From a virus: a DNA stretch of 64,000 bases. Under the pieces are notes generated by a model. It did not search any database and was not told the origin of the DNA. It saw only the letters and a list, made by a program, of their open reading frames with translations. The stretch's first letter is position 1. Every line of letters begins with the position of its first letter. The stretch is taken from IMG/VR virus record IMGVR_UViG_3300006752_006525, positions 33,320 to 97,319 of that record; one strand, given 5' to 3'. Position numbers and translations under genes: made by a program. This document shows positions 32,589 through 40,704 of this stretch, piece by piece.

Positions 32589-32782
32589 AAACAGCAGATA
32601 TAAAAAATGAAAACGGTTATGTGGTTTATTTGTATATAAACAATGACCTATTTGGTACAGTTGATGTTAGAAACAAGTCTATTCACTATGCTGAAGATGT
32701 AGTAGAGAATTGGCAGAACGGTATACTAACAGAAGACAACCAACACATTAAAAATAAAAAGACGAAATTATTCACATCATAG
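32585..32782 (+). CDS. Hypothetical protein, 65 aa
   Basis: ATG 32585 overlaps the previous stop by four bases (ATGA). Beta-type N-terminus, Lys-rich C-terminus. No motif recognised. A promoter follows directly after the stop. Confidence 0.6.
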   Translation: MKTADIKNENGYVVYLYINNDLFGTVDVRNKSIHYAEDVVENWQNGILTEDNQHIKNKKTKLFTS

Positions 32783-32811
32783 TTGACTTTTTATCTAAAT
32801 ACAAGTATAAT
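32783..32811 (+). promoter_or_regulatory. Sigma70-type promoter, TTGACT-17-TATAAT
   Basis: Drives folE at 32849. It is the only listed promoter with a 17-base spacer. The leader carries ACTCGGAGAAAACGAC before the ATG. Confidence 0.75.
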
Positions 32812-32848
32812 ATAAAGACATCCTCGTCTTAAACTCGGAGAAAACGAC

Positions 32849-33538
32849 ATGAAAAAACATGAAGAAGTAGCCAAAAGGTTACAAGAAAGTAACACTCGTT
32901 ACTGGGCCGGAGATAACATCTCACAACATCTTGAAGAAGGTGACAAACAAACATTAATAGAAGAAGCCACAGTAGCATTTGAAAATGTGCTAGACACGTT
33001 GGTTATCGATAGACACAATGACCCTAACAGCATGGGCACAGGCAAACGTCTTGCTAAAATGTATATCAATGAACTAATGGCAGGACGTTATGATCCAATA
33101 CCACCTGCAACTGCTTTCCCTAACGACAGTGCTGATAGGTATGAAGGCATGTTGGTTGTGCGTAGTGAGCTCACAAGTATGTGTTCACATCATCACCAGA
33201 TCGTTAAAGGTGTTGCATACATTGGTATCATTGCCAGTGAGAAACTAATTGGACTAAGCAAGTACACAAGGATTGCACAGTGGTGTGCAGAGCGTGGTAC
33301 ATTGCAAGAAGAACTTGCTAACGACATCGTTAGAGAGATTCAGAAAGCAACAGGCACAGAGAACTTGGGTGTATACATTCAAGCCACACACGGTTGTGTA
33401 GAGAACAGGGGTGTTAAAGCACACAGTAGTCTCACACAAACAACTGTATTAAAAGGTGCATTCAAAGATGACCCAGCAACTAAGAAAGAGTTTATGGACA
33501 ATATTAAACTACAACAATCATATGCGTGTGATAGATAA
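32849..33538 (+). CDS. folE: GTP cyclohydrolase I, 229 aa
   Basis: TSMCSHHHQIVKG near residues 109-121 gives the zinc Cys and the catalytic His pair; THGCVENRGV near 180 gives the second zinc Cys. SEKLIGLSKYTRIAQWCAERGTLQE is the conserved L-S-K-x-x-R segment. Length fits FolE. It makes dihydroneopterin triphosphate, the first intermediate of folate and of 7-deazaguanines. With QueE 1.2 kb downstream on the same transcript, the deazaguanine role is likely. Confidence 0.93.
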   Translation: MKKHEEVAKRLQESNTRYWAGDNISQHLEEGDKQTLIEEATVAFENVLDTLVIDRHNDPNSMGTGKRLAKMYINELMAGRYDPIPPATAFPNDSADRYEGMLVVRSELTSMCSHHHQIVKGVAYIGIIASEKLIGLSKYTRIAQWCAERGTLQEELANDIVREIQKATGTENLGVYIQATHGCVENRGVKAHSSLTQTTVLKGAFKDDPATKKEFMDNIKLQQSYACDR

Positions 33539-34071
33539 TGTCGATTAGTGCTAGAGGACCAAGAAACATATTAGTGATTGATCGTAATTGCGTTCCTATC
33601 AATGAAATTATTAATCATGTAGTTCATCACAGAGACATTGATAATGTAATGTCAAGATACAGTGTTCATGAGAGCGAAGTATTTGATGCTATCAGTTGCT
33701 GGTGTGATGTGCGTGAACCCACTGAGAATGATTTTATCAAGTTCAAGACAGAGATGAATGATACTGGTATACTTGATGTTGAGACAACAGGTATCAGTGA
33801 CTGGATGATGCTGAGTTGTATATCATTTGGTAAGGATTATCAACCTAATGAATCAGACCTATCATACCTTTATGGTTGGGGACTAGGTGAACTGTTGATA
33901 CAATCTATGACTGATATCAAAAACGATACCAAGGACTACGAAGCAAGTGTATTGCATGAAGCAATACTGTTAGCATTTGAAAGCAGTTACAAAAAAGTAA
34001 CACCAGAGAATGCTGAAGAAATGATTTACAGTATTGAATTAGAAAGAAGCAGAGATGAGGTAAGACATTGA
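33538..34071 (+). CDS. Unknown protein between folE and queE, 177 aa
   Basis: ATG 33538 overlaps the folE stop by one base and the gene overlaps queE by four. Acidic, mixed alpha/beta, with two Cys in SCWCDVREP near residue 58 and a Trp/Gly-rich middle. No family recognised. Its position inside the folE-queE operon makes it a candidate pathway partner. Confidence 0.7.
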   Translation: MSISARGPRNILVIDRNCVPINEIINHVVHHRDIDNVMSRYSVHESEVFDAISCWCDVREPTENDFIKFKTEMNDTGILDVETTGISDWMMLSCISFGKDYQPNESDLSYLYGWGLGELLIQSMTDIKNDTKDYEASVLHEAILLAFESSYKKVTPENAEEMIYSIELERSRDEVRH

Positions 34072-34964
34072 GCAACGTACCTATTAAATATTCTGAGACA
34101 TTTTACTCAGCACAAGGTGAAGGCCAGTACATAGGCATACCCAGTTTGTGGATGCGATTCTTTTTGTGTAACTTACAATGTAATGGCTTTGGACAAGCAG
34201 ATCCTACTAATCCTGATACATATGAATTGCCATTTGAGGAGATTGATATATCTGATATAACAGATGTACGTGATCTTCCTGTGTTCGATAAAGGCTGTGA
34301 TAGTTCGTACACATGGAGTAGAAAGTACAGGCATCTTATTACTAACAGAAGTATCAAAGAAGGAGTTGATGAGCTCACAGAACTACTGCCACATGGCAAG
34401 TTCCAGAACCCTGTTACCAAACAATGGGTACACATGGTGTTTACTGGTGGTGAGCCATTACTCCATCCTACACAACCTGGTATCATTGGCGTACTAAATG
34501 AATTCAAAGAGCGTGATAACTTCCCTAACAATGTCACAGTTGAAACAAATGGTACACGTGAACTAAGTGATGATTTGTTTTACTACATACAAAACAACTT
34601 CACAGATGTAACTGGCAGAGAATGGTTTTGGTCGTTGAGTCCTAAGTTATGGAGTACTGCTGGAGAAAAGCATAAACGTGCTATTAAGCCTGAGTTTGTT
34701 GCTAAGTATGCAAAGTGTACACCACACGGTCAGTTAAAGTTTGTAGTAAACGGAAGTGAGGAGAGTTGGCGTGAAGTCGAAGAGAACACAAAAGCATTTC
34801 GTGATGCTGGTTGCGATTACCCTGTTTGGATTATGGGGGTCGGTGGCACCTTGGAAGGACTCAAGGTCACTGAAGCAGACATTGCCGATGAGGCCATCGC
34901 CAGAGGATATTATTACTCCAGCAGGGTCCACGTTCATATATACGGCAATGCTATAGGCAAGTAA
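34068..34964 (+). CDS. queE: QueE-like radical SAM 7-carboxy-7-deazaguanine synthase, 298 aa
   Basis: TTG 34068 overlaps the previous stop (TTGA). YSETFYSAQGEGQYIGIPSL at residues 8-27 is the QueE substrate loop. C34-x3-C38 begins the iron-sulfur motif, but the third Cys (normally three residues on) is replaced by Phe. C77-DSSYTW, which looks like the usual C-D-T-x-Y-T-W, follows after a 38-residue insert. VFTGGEPLLHP and VTVETNGT are the SAM-binding and substrate motifs. QueE ring-contracts carboxy-tetrahydropterin to CDG. All needed elements appear present, with a rearranged cluster loop. Confidence 0.9.
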   Translation: MSNVPIKYSETFYSAQGEGQYIGIPSLWMRFFLCNLQCNGFGQADPTNPDTYELPFEEIDISDITDVRDLPVFDKGCDSSYTWSRKYRHLITNRSIKEGVDELTELLPHGKFQNPVTKQWVHMVFTGGEPLLHPTQPGIIGVLNEFKERDNFPNNVTVETNGTRELSDDLFYYIQNNFTDVTGREWFWSLSPKLWSTAGEKHKRAIKPEFVAKYAKCTPHGQLKFVVNGSEESWREVEENTKAFRDAGCDYPVWIMGVGGTLEGLKVTEADIADEAIARGYYYSSRVHVHIYGNAIGK

Positions 34965-35515
34965 TGTTTAGATATATTGAGAATGTATTTGATGAAACAA
35001 TACTAAATCGCTTTTACAATAAGTATTTTCAAATACTTGATAGCGATCTCAATAGCCACGACATTTGGGCAGACAGTGCAACAAAGAATAAAACACTGCC
35101 CGAATGTTTTACAAGCAACCTAACAACACAAGAACGTTATGAACTCATAGAGTATTTGTACTCTACACCAACTTCACCTTTCCACCAAGACAACCGAATA
35201 CGTAATTGCGATGTAGCAATACAAAAATTGTTGCCAAATTGTAGCATACCAAAACACACAGACACTTGTATAGGCAGTATGACGGTGTTCATGAACAAAG
35301 AGTATGACACTTCTAATGGCGGACAGTTTGTTTGGTATGACCCGGAAGTAGAAAAAGTGTCATACTCTGTGATACCAAAATGGAACTGTGCCGTGTGGAG
35401 TTATAACAGCGGTATAGAGCATGAGGTTACCACAGTAAACCAACACAATAGAATCACAATGCAGTTTTTTATATGGGACAATAAAAAGGATGCGAAAGTC
35501 CAAGTCAAAAGTTGA
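34964..35515 (+). CDS. 2OG-Fe(II) oxygenase (prolyl hydroxylase-like), 183 aa
   Basis: PKHTDTCIGSMTVFMN near residue 98 holds the H-x-D iron ligands and GGQFVWYDP follows as in P4H-type oxygenases. GIEHEVTTVNQHNRITMQFFIW near residue 150 supplies the distal His and the 2OG-binding Arg. It starts one base inside the queE stop, so it belongs to the folE operon. It might oxidise the modified base or a protein; the substrate is unknown. Confidence 0.78.
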   Translation: MFRYIENVFDETILNRFYNKYFQILDSDLNSHDIWADSATKNKTLPECFTSNLTTQERYELIEYLYSTPTSPFHQDNRIRNCDVAIQKLLPNCSIPKHTDTCIGSMTVFMNKEYDTSNGGQFVWYDPEVEKVSYSVIPKWNCAVWSYNSGIEHEVTTVNQHNRITMQFFIWDNKKDAKVQVKS

Positions 35516-35663
35516 AAGATATTTGAGAGTGAGGATTGACATGTTGTGTGAAGAACGTAAAAAGAACAACAACGAAGTTGCTCACATGGTCATAGATAAA
35601 TGTGTAGGCGAACTGAGTTATGTATTGGAATTGATTGAGAGAGAAAACAATGCAAACAATTAA
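35490..35663 (+). CDS. Small basic/helical protein, 57 aa
   Basis: Overlaps the oxygenase by 26 bases. Charged N-terminus RKSKSKVERYLRVR then an amphipathic helix. AAAAAGGATG gives a ribosome binding site. No motif recognised. Confidence 0.55.
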   Translation: MRKSKSKVERYLRVRIDMLCEERKKNNNEVAHMVIDKCVGELSYVLELIERENNANN

Positions 35664-36258
35664 AGAAACAGTTGTATACGAAAAGACACATAATAAAACA
35701 GGTCAAAAATATGTTGGCATCAGTACCAGAGACACAGACAATTATGATGGCTCAGGTCCTAGATGGCTAGAACATTTAGAAGAACACGGTAACGATCATT
35801 CTACTGAAATTTTATTTAAGACCACTTTACAACAAGAACTCACAGACTTTTGTGAAGCATACAGCAAAGAAAAGAACATTGTAGAAAGTGACTTGTACTC
35901 AAATGTACTACCAGAGCATGGTGGATGCTTAGGTGGTGAAGCCAATCCAAATTACAAAGATGGTAAGTGGGTAGGCAGACATGATGATAAAGAATTAGAA
36001 CGTCGTGTACAAAAAGAGGCAGATGCTGTTAAATATGAAAGAGACAAAGACCTTTTTACTAAATATCAAATGAATGCCAGATACCACAAAAGCAAAGGCA
36101 ACCGTGAACAAGCACGTTATTGGTTTGATAAATGGCAAGCCGGTATAAGAGGAGAGGACAATAACGGACAGTCTTTACAAAAAACAGACACCTTTGAATT
36201 TTGGTATCAGTGTGTAGGTAGAATGAGTTGGGAGAAAAGAAAGGCATTTTATGGTTGA
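35650..36258 (+). CDS. Putative GIY-YIG/homing-type endonuclease, 202 aa
   Basis: ATG 35650 is chosen (MQTIKETVVYE). VVYEKTHNKTGQKYVGIST is a V-Y...Y-V-G pattern like the GIY-YIG start. The H and E of the family could be in later segments. GGCLGGEANPNYKDGKW near residue 105 resembles the NUMOD-type DNA-binding modules of phage homing enzymes. The C-terminal 100 residues are Lys/Arg/Trp-rich. No intron is visible. A free-standing homing nuclease is the best guess. Confidence 0.5.
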   Translation: MQTIKETVVYEKTHNKTGQKYVGISTRDTDNYDGSGPRWLEHLEEHGNDHSTEILFKTTLQQELTDFCEAYSKEKNIVESDLYSNVLPEHGGCLGGEANPNYKDGKWVGRHDDKELERRVQKEADAVKYERDKDLFTKYQMNARYHKSKGNREQARYWFDKWQAGIRGEDNNGQSLQKTDTFEFWYQCVGRMSWEKRKAFYG

Positions 36259-36282
36259 CATTAGCCAGAAAAACTGTATAAT
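36255..36282 (+). promoter_or_regulatory. Sigma70-type promoter, TTGACA-16-TATAAT
   Basis: Perfect hexamers starting inside the previous stop region. Drives 36306 with CTAGGAGAACCC before its ATG. Confidence 0.85.
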
Positions 36283-36305
36283 ATATATTAAGACTAGGAG
36301 AACCC

Positions 36306-36746
36306 ATGGCAAAGAAATTACTACCCTTTCATATGTCGCCCAAGAGTTGGGGTAAGAAAGGCAAAGACAGAGAAGTTGCAGAAGCAGAATACACCCTTGA
36401 TGGCGACGAATTGCAATTTGAATTAAACAAAATTGAAAGCAAGTATGAAAGGCTTGAAGCAGACAAGTTAGGCGAACCTTACGTGAATGTTATTAGGATG
36501 GGTGTTGATCCTGACAATGTAGTACAAGGATACTTTGAATTAGATTGGAACGATGCATTTGTTGCAATGCTACAAGAAAAAGGTATGCAAGGTACAAGCG
36601 ATGAGGACGTTGTAAACAAATGGTTCAATGCTGTTTGTAGAACAGTTTTATTACAAGAACAAGCAGACCATGACTATGGTATGCAAACAGGACAGAGAGA
36701 CGATGTCATCAGGACAACAGACACTAGATCAGAAGGCGAAGACTAA
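36306..36746 (+). CDS. Hypothetical early protein, 146 aa
   Basis: Strong promoter and ribosome binding site. Basic N-terminus (KSWGKKGKDR), acidic C-terminus, and a central WNDAFVAMLQEKGMQGTSDEDVVNKW stretch. No known motif recognised. Confidence 0.7.
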   Translation: MAKKLLPFHMSPKSWGKKGKDREVAEAEYTLDGDELQFELNKIESKYERLEADKLGEPYVNVIRMGVDPDNVVQGYFELDWNDAFVAMLQEKGMQGTSDEDVVNKWFNAVCRTVLLQEQADHDYGMQTGQRDDVIRTTDTRSEGED

Positions 36747-36939
36747 ACTAGCAGTTCTAGTACAAAAACTAGATGCAGTAGTCACAGAAGCCATTGAGGA
36801 TATGGATACTAAAGAAGTATCATATATACTTGAGAACTTTAGACAACATCTTAAATATGATGTTAGCAGGAACTTTGAAGAACGTAGAGTTGAGGACTTA
36901 AAGAAGAGTCCATTTGATGACATACTAGGAGACATATGA
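36703..36939 (+). CDS. Hypothetical helical protein, 78 aa
   Basis: ATG 36703 is preferred over the longer frame because it reduces overlap to 44 bases. Charged helical protein ending KKSPFDDILGDI. It could be a small transcription or replication accessory protein; no firm match. Confidence 0.55.
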   Translation: MSSGQQTLDQKAKTKLAVLVQKLDAVVTEAIEDMDTKEVSYILENFRQHLKYDVSRNFEERRVEDLKKSPFDDILGDI

Positions 36940-37253
36940 ACACTAAAATTACTTGGGCTGAACTAGCACTTACTAAACCTAGAACACTTGCAGAAGGTCT
37001 TAACGTGTATAGTTCTAGTGTAGGTGGCATACCTGTTAAACAAATTGTAATGTCTACTATCACTAACATTACATTCACTAGTAATTGTGTTGTGTTGCCC
37101 CTACAAGCAATGGGTAGCCTAACACACAAAGATGGTAATACAATGATGTCAATGGGAGAGATGCACAGTATTGCTGAAGGCACAGTTTATACACCTAGCA
37201 TGGCTTTTTCTACTATCATTATCATAGGCGAAGGAGATATTACACATGGCTAA
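36936..37253 (+). CDS. Hypothetical protein, 105 aa
   Basis: Overlaps the previous stop by four bases. Thr/Ile/Val-rich beta-type protein; no signal peptide or motif recognised. Confidence 0.65.
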   Translation: MNTKITWAELALTKPRTLAEGLNVYSSSVGGIPVKQIVMSTITNITFTSNCVVLPLQAMGSLTHKDGNTMMSMGEMHSIAEGTVYTPSMAFSTIIIIGEGDITHG

Positions 37254-37401
37254 CACATATTCATATCATGAAGTTAACTACGATGGTAACAGTGGTTGGC
37301 GTGTGATTTTAACAGATAGCACTGGCAGGATTGTGGAGTCACGTTCATTCCCAACAGAAGCACAATGTATTTCATATATGGAGAAAAAACAAAATGGCTA
37401 A
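37246..37401 (+). CDS. Small protein, 51 aa
   Basis: GAAGGAGATATTAC precedes ATG 37246. Small domain of the beta-beta-alpha look (GWRVILTDSTGRIVESRSFP then TEAQCISYMEKKQ). Overlaps the exonuclease start by eight bases. Confidence 0.6.
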   Translation: MANTYSYHEVNYDGNSGWRVILTDSTGRIVESRSFPTEAQCISYMEKKQNG

Positions 37402-38383
37402 TTATATTCTTGTAGACAGTTTGAATATGTTTATGCGAGCCAAGCACGTTGGTGGTGGCAAGGACATAGACATGCGTGTAGGTATGGCTATGCACATCAT
37501 GTTCAACAGCATTAAGAAGTGTTGGAAAGACTTTAATGCTGATCATGTTGTATTCTGTTTAGAAGGACGTAGTTGGCGTAAAGACTTTTATCCTCCATAC
37601 AAAGCAAACAGAAAAGTTACTGCTGACAAACGTAGTCCACGTGAGATTGAGGACGACGAGTTATTCTTTGAAGCATATAATGATATGATTACTTTCTTTG
37701 CAGAAAAGACTAACTGTAGTGTAATACGTGTTCCTAATGCAGAAGCAGACGATCTTATTGCAACATGGGTACAACAACACCCCAACGATAATCATGTTAT
37801 TGTTAGCACAGACAGTGACTTTTATCAGCTCATAGCACCTAATGTAACGCAGTACAACGGCACTACGGATCAGATAGTTAGTCTTGCTGGCTTTCTTAAT
37901 GCTAAAACAATGGAAAGAGTGGTAGATAAAAAGACAGGCAAAGAAAAAGAATTACCCGACCCAGAGTGGTTGCTGTTTGAGAAATGTGTTAGGGGCGATA
38001 GCAGTGATAATGTATTCAGTGCATACCCTGGTGCTAGAAAGAAAGGCAGTAAAAATAAGACTGGTATGCTAGAAGCATATGAAGATAAAGAGCGAGGCGG
38101 TTTCAACTACAACAACTTCATGTTACAGCGATGGGTCGACCATGAAGAAGTTGAGCATAGAGTGAAAGATGATTACGAACGCAATCGCACACTTATTGAT
38201 CTCACACAGCAACCTGATGATATTAAAGAAGCATGTATAAATATTGTCAATGAAGCAAAGCAATCAGAGCCCACAACAAACGTTGGTATACACTTTATGA
38301 AGTTCTGTAACAAGTGGAACTTACAAAGACTTAGTCAAGCACCAACAGAGTTTGGAGAGATATTTAGTAAACAGATTACATAG
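37394..38383 (+). CDS. rnh: 5'-3' exonuclease of the T4 RNase H/FEN family, 329 aa
   Basis: ATG 37394 gives MANYILVDSLNMF, the usual start of the PIN/5'-exonuclease domain with its first Asp. FCLEGRSWRKDFYPPYKANR is the helical-arch entry motif. NAEADDLIATWVQQ and VSTDSDFYQLI supply the acidic metal ligands. Length is near T4 RNase H (305). It removes RNA primers and flaps during lagging-strand synthesis. Confidence 0.9.
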   Translation: MANYILVDSLNMFMRAKHVGGGKDIDMRVGMAMHIMFNSIKKCWKDFNADHVVFCLEGRSWRKDFYPPYKANRKVTADKRSPREIEDDELFFEAYNDMITFFAEKTNCSVIRVPNAEADDLIATWVQQHPNDNHVIVSTDSDFYQLIAPNVTQYNGTTDQIVSLAGFLNAKTMERVVDKKTGKEKELPDPEWLLFEKCVRGDSSDNVFSAYPGARKKGSKNKTGMLEAYEDKERGGFNYNNFMLQRWVDHEEVEHRVKDDYERNRTLIDLTQQPDDIKEACINIVNEAKQSEPTTNVGIHFMKFCNKWNLQRLSQAPTEFGEIFSKQIT

Positions 38384-38390
38384 GAATAAA

Positions 38391-38642
38391 ATGGATTTAG
38401 GAAGATGGTATCACAATTTTAAGTTTTGGGGAGTAGTACCTCCAGAGAAACAACCAGAACCAGAACAGAAGGAAACTAAAGTTATTGACGTCATGGAAGA
38501 CGATGTTGACCCAGCAGAAGTAACTTTGGAGAATGCATATAAAACGAGGTGGATATGGTATCACACAATACTAGCAATAGAGATATTAATGACGAATCTG
38601 TTATTGATAGCCATTCTAATAGTGATAGCAGTGAAGTTGTAG
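38391..38642 (+). CDS. Membrane-anchored hypothetical protein, 83 aa
   Basis: ATG 38391 follows TAGGAATAAA. Soluble, Pro/Glu-rich N-terminal half, then a C-terminal hydrophobic helix (about residues 60-82). Tail-anchored topology is likely; function unknown. Confidence 0.6.
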   Translation: MDLGRWYHNFKFWGVVPPEKQPEPEQKETKVIDVMEDDVDPAEVTLENAYKTRWIWYHTILAIEILMTNLLLIAILIVIAVKL

Positions 38643-38965
38643 AATGGAGTGATGCTGATAAAGCATTATGGATACTACAAAATGGTCAGCCCAAGTATGC
38701 TGAAATATTTGAGCGTGTAGACGATCATGTATATTCCAGACCGAGCAGTGCCCCGGAAGACATCGTACCTCCCTGGGTGAGCAGAGAAAGAAAATTAAAG
38801 TACGTAACAAAGAAAAAGAGCTATATGGAGGCACACAATGAGTTTCAAGATCAATTTACAGAACCAGCCAAGCACGGCAACAGGTTCCTTAAAGAGGACA
38901 ACCATCACCAAAGGTGGCTCACTAAGGACGAACAGCAAAGACTTAGGATTAAGAGAGATGAGTAA
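38555..38965 (+). CDS. Hypothetical acidic/charged protein, 136 aa
   Basis: ATG 38555 with GAGG five bases upstream; overlaps the previous gene by 88 bases. Ser/Asp-rich N-terminus, then charged helices ending LTKDEQQRLRIKRDE. No family recognised. Confidence 0.6.
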   Translation: MVSHNTSNRDINDESVIDSHSNSDSSEVVEWSDADKALWILQNGQPKYAEIFERVDDHVYSRPSSAPEDIVPPWVSRERKLKYVTKKKSYMEAHNEFQDQFTEPAKHGNRFLKEDNHHQRWLTKDEQQRLRIKRDE

Positions 38966-39467
38966 GACTATGCTACAACAAATTTCAGATGTAGCATGGC
39001 TGGTACACCAGGGTGAAGAAAAATTAGGTATCTTAAATCAAGATATACAAGGACATTATACCTACATTACTGGCAGAGACTTAATTAAGTTTGACGACGA
39101 AGACGAAGTTAAAACACACTTTGGTAACATTACACTGTTCACTGAGAAGATTGGAACTCCATTACAAACAACAGAAAAGTTCTTTATCAGAGGACATGAA
39201 GTTGATTATGAAATGCCATTTGCACTAGATAAAGATCACCCTGACTATGATGAAGCCCTCCCATTATACACAAAGATAGAAGGCAGTGATGTTTACTATG
39301 CCGCAGGATTCTACTGCATCAACTTTGAAAAAGGTTGGAAACATGCACATGGTCCTAAATTGGCTACATTGACCAAGTATGGCTTTGAAGGTCCATTTAA
39401 GACTGAAGATGAAATGCGTCAACGTCTCAAAGTATTAAACAGATTAAGGAGAAAGGTTGGTGAATGA
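38958..39467 (+). CDS. Conserved-looking phage protein, 169 aa
   Basis: ATG 38958 (MSKTMLQQISDVAWL) is preferred over an upstream in-frame ATG at 38838, which would overlap the previous gene by 128 bases. Mixed alpha/beta protein with WLVHQGEEKLGIL and a Tyr-rich middle. No catalytic motif recognised. Confidence 0.65.
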   Translation: MSKTMLQQISDVAWLVHQGEEKLGILNQDIQGHYTYITGRDLIKFDDEDEVKTHFGNITLFTEKIGTPLQTTEKFFIRGHEVDYEMPFALDKDHPDYDEALPLYTKIEGSDVYYAAGFYCINFEKGWKHAHGPKLATLTKYGFEGPFKTEDEMRQRLKVLNRLRRKVGE

Positions 39468-39645
39468 ATTACAGCAATTACTACTTAGGATCAAACAACT
39501 AGAAGACAGGAACATTGTGTCAGCAGAGTTTGATATTGCATTTATAAAAAAGGCATTGTCTTATGCTATTATCAACCCTAAAGCCAAGGGCAGTAGCAAA
39601 CTTGAGGTTGACGGTGGGAATTTTTCAACCAACTCAAAAGGTTGA
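39460..39645 (+). CDS. Small helical protein, 61 aa
   Basis: GTG 39460 with AAGGAGAAAGG upstream; overlaps the previous gene by eight bases. Leu/Ile-rich helix then a Lys/Gly/Ser-rich tail. Function unknown. Confidence 0.55.
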   Translation: MNELQQLLLRIKQLEDRNIVSAEFDIAFIKKALSYAIINPKAKGSSKLEVDGGNFSTNSKG

Positions 39646-39931
39646 TTTACACTTGTCTGATCGTTCTACTAAAACTACTATAGAACACAAAGGTGAATAC
39701 AGAGTAGAATTTCCATATCGTGTGTACGTGAATAACAATGCTATTCTATTGTCTGACATGTATAAAGTAGATGATATGGTTACAGGAAGGTGGGGTTGGA
39801 ACTTCAAACCTCATCCAGATATGGATGTATACAGTGAATCATGGTATGAAAAACAAGATGCATATCTGTCATTTGAAAAACAAGAAGATGCTGTTCAAGT
39901 ACAACTAGGTATGCAATTTAACAAGGATTAA
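39614..39931 (+). CDS. Hypothetical protein, 105 aa
   Basis: The start is uncertain: GTG 39614 has GAGG six bases upstream, and TTG 39608 is an alternative. Aromatic-rich beta-type protein (GRWGWNFKPHPDMDVYSESWYEK). No family recognised. Confidence 0.55.
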   Translation: MGIFQPTQKVDLHLSDRSTKTTIEHKGEYRVEFPYRVYVNNNAILLSDMYKVDDMVTGRWGWNFKPHPDMDVYSESWYEKQDAYLSFEKQEDAVQVQLGMQFNKD

Positions 39932-39955
39932 AACGTGTGTTAACTGCTATTTTTT

Positions 39956-39964
39956 GATAAATAA
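39956..39964 (+). promoter_or_regulatory. T4-type late promoter (GATAAATAA)
   Basis: Lies 19 bases before ATG 39984; the leader has TACGGAGACAAC as ribosome binding site. Confidence 0.65.
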
Positions 39965-39983
39965 TAGTACGGAGACAACACAC

Positions 39984-40283
39984 ATGAGCAGACCAAAACC
40001 AACAATTTTGTTAGAAGCAATTAACAAACATACTTATAAAGCAGAACAAGTACTCAGTGCAGATGCAATCTACAGTGTATTTCACGAGGGTCATCCAATC
40101 AATCTCAGAACATTAAACACACTTGTAGATTATCCAGGACCAAAGTATAAGAAGGTATCATTCAGTAATCCAGGTCATGCATTTAATTTAGCAGAAAGAC
40201 TTAACAAAATATTTAAGTCAGAGTCATTCACAGTTGTTAAATTAACAGAGGGTGTTGAAGTCAAAGAGTCTGATATAAAATAA
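39984..40283 (+). CDS. Hypothetical late protein, 99 aa
   Basis: ATG 39984 is chosen over the in-frame ATG at 39954, because the late promoter core overlaps that upstream codon. Small alpha/beta protein with NPGHAFNLAERLNKIF. Function unknown. Confidence 0.65.
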   Translation: MSRPKPTILLEAINKHTYKAEQVLSADAIYSVFHEGHPINLRTLNTLVDYPGPKYKKVSFSNPGHAFNLAERLNKIFKSESFTVVKLTEGVEVKESDIK

Positions 40284-40287
40284 ATAC
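40279..40287 (+). promoter_or_regulatory. Possible late promoter (AATAAATAC)
   Basis: Spans the stop of the previous gene. Five bases separate its core from ATG 40292, so transcription could start at the start codon (leaderless). Confidence 0.4.
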
Positions 40288-40291
40288 TTGT

Positions 40292-40696
40292 ATGCTGAAC
40301 AATTTGCATACATACATTTTAGACGAAGTAAAAGACCACCTAGTAAAATCACTTACCTCCTTGCACGGTGAAAAGAAGTACACCGATGAAGAACTATTCC
40401 GTACCTTATTCAAAAACTATCGTATGCGAGATGGTGAGCATACTGGTTTATTACTTTCATACTATGGACACAGAGTACTAGCAAAATCATTCCAGTCGTA
40501 TTCATACCAAATTAACTTTCAAGACAAAGCAAAAAAGATGAAAAAAACTAAGCATAGCACATTAATAGCACTTGACAAAAACATGAAATGGCCTTATTAT
40601 ATAGGTAAGAAATATGTCACTTTCTTCAGCGAAGATGATGCAAGTTGGTTTAGATTATCTGGTAGTGACATCAACGACTTTTCAGGATACGTGTAG
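40292..40696 (+). CDS. Hypothetical protein, 134 aa
   Basis: Preceded by no obvious ribosome binding site; the late promoter core ends five bases upstream. Basic, Lys-rich middle (QDKAKKMKKTKHS) and Tyr/Phe-rich strands. Function unknown. Confidence 0.65.
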   Translation: MLNNLHTYILDEVKDHLVKSLTSLHGEKKYTDEELFRTLFKNYRMRDGEHTGLLLSYYGHRVLAKSFQSYSYQINFQDKAKKMKKTKHSTLIALDKNMKWPYYIGKKYVTFFSEDDASWFRLSGSDINDFSGYV

Positions 40697-40704
40697 GAGT
40701 TACA

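Noticed and set aside
32812-32848. PreQ1-type riboswitch in the folE leader
   Set aside because: The leader is only about 37 bases and shows neither the preQ1-I hairpin nor its A-rich tail pattern.
38838-38957. N-terminal extension of the 169-aa protein from ATG 38838
   Set aside because: It would overlap the previous gene by 128 bases, and the downstream ATG gives a more natural start and spacing.
40572-40600. TTGACA with a TATTAT-like -10 inside the gene at 40292
   Set aside because: Spacing and -10 are poor, and no gene start follows at a useful distance.
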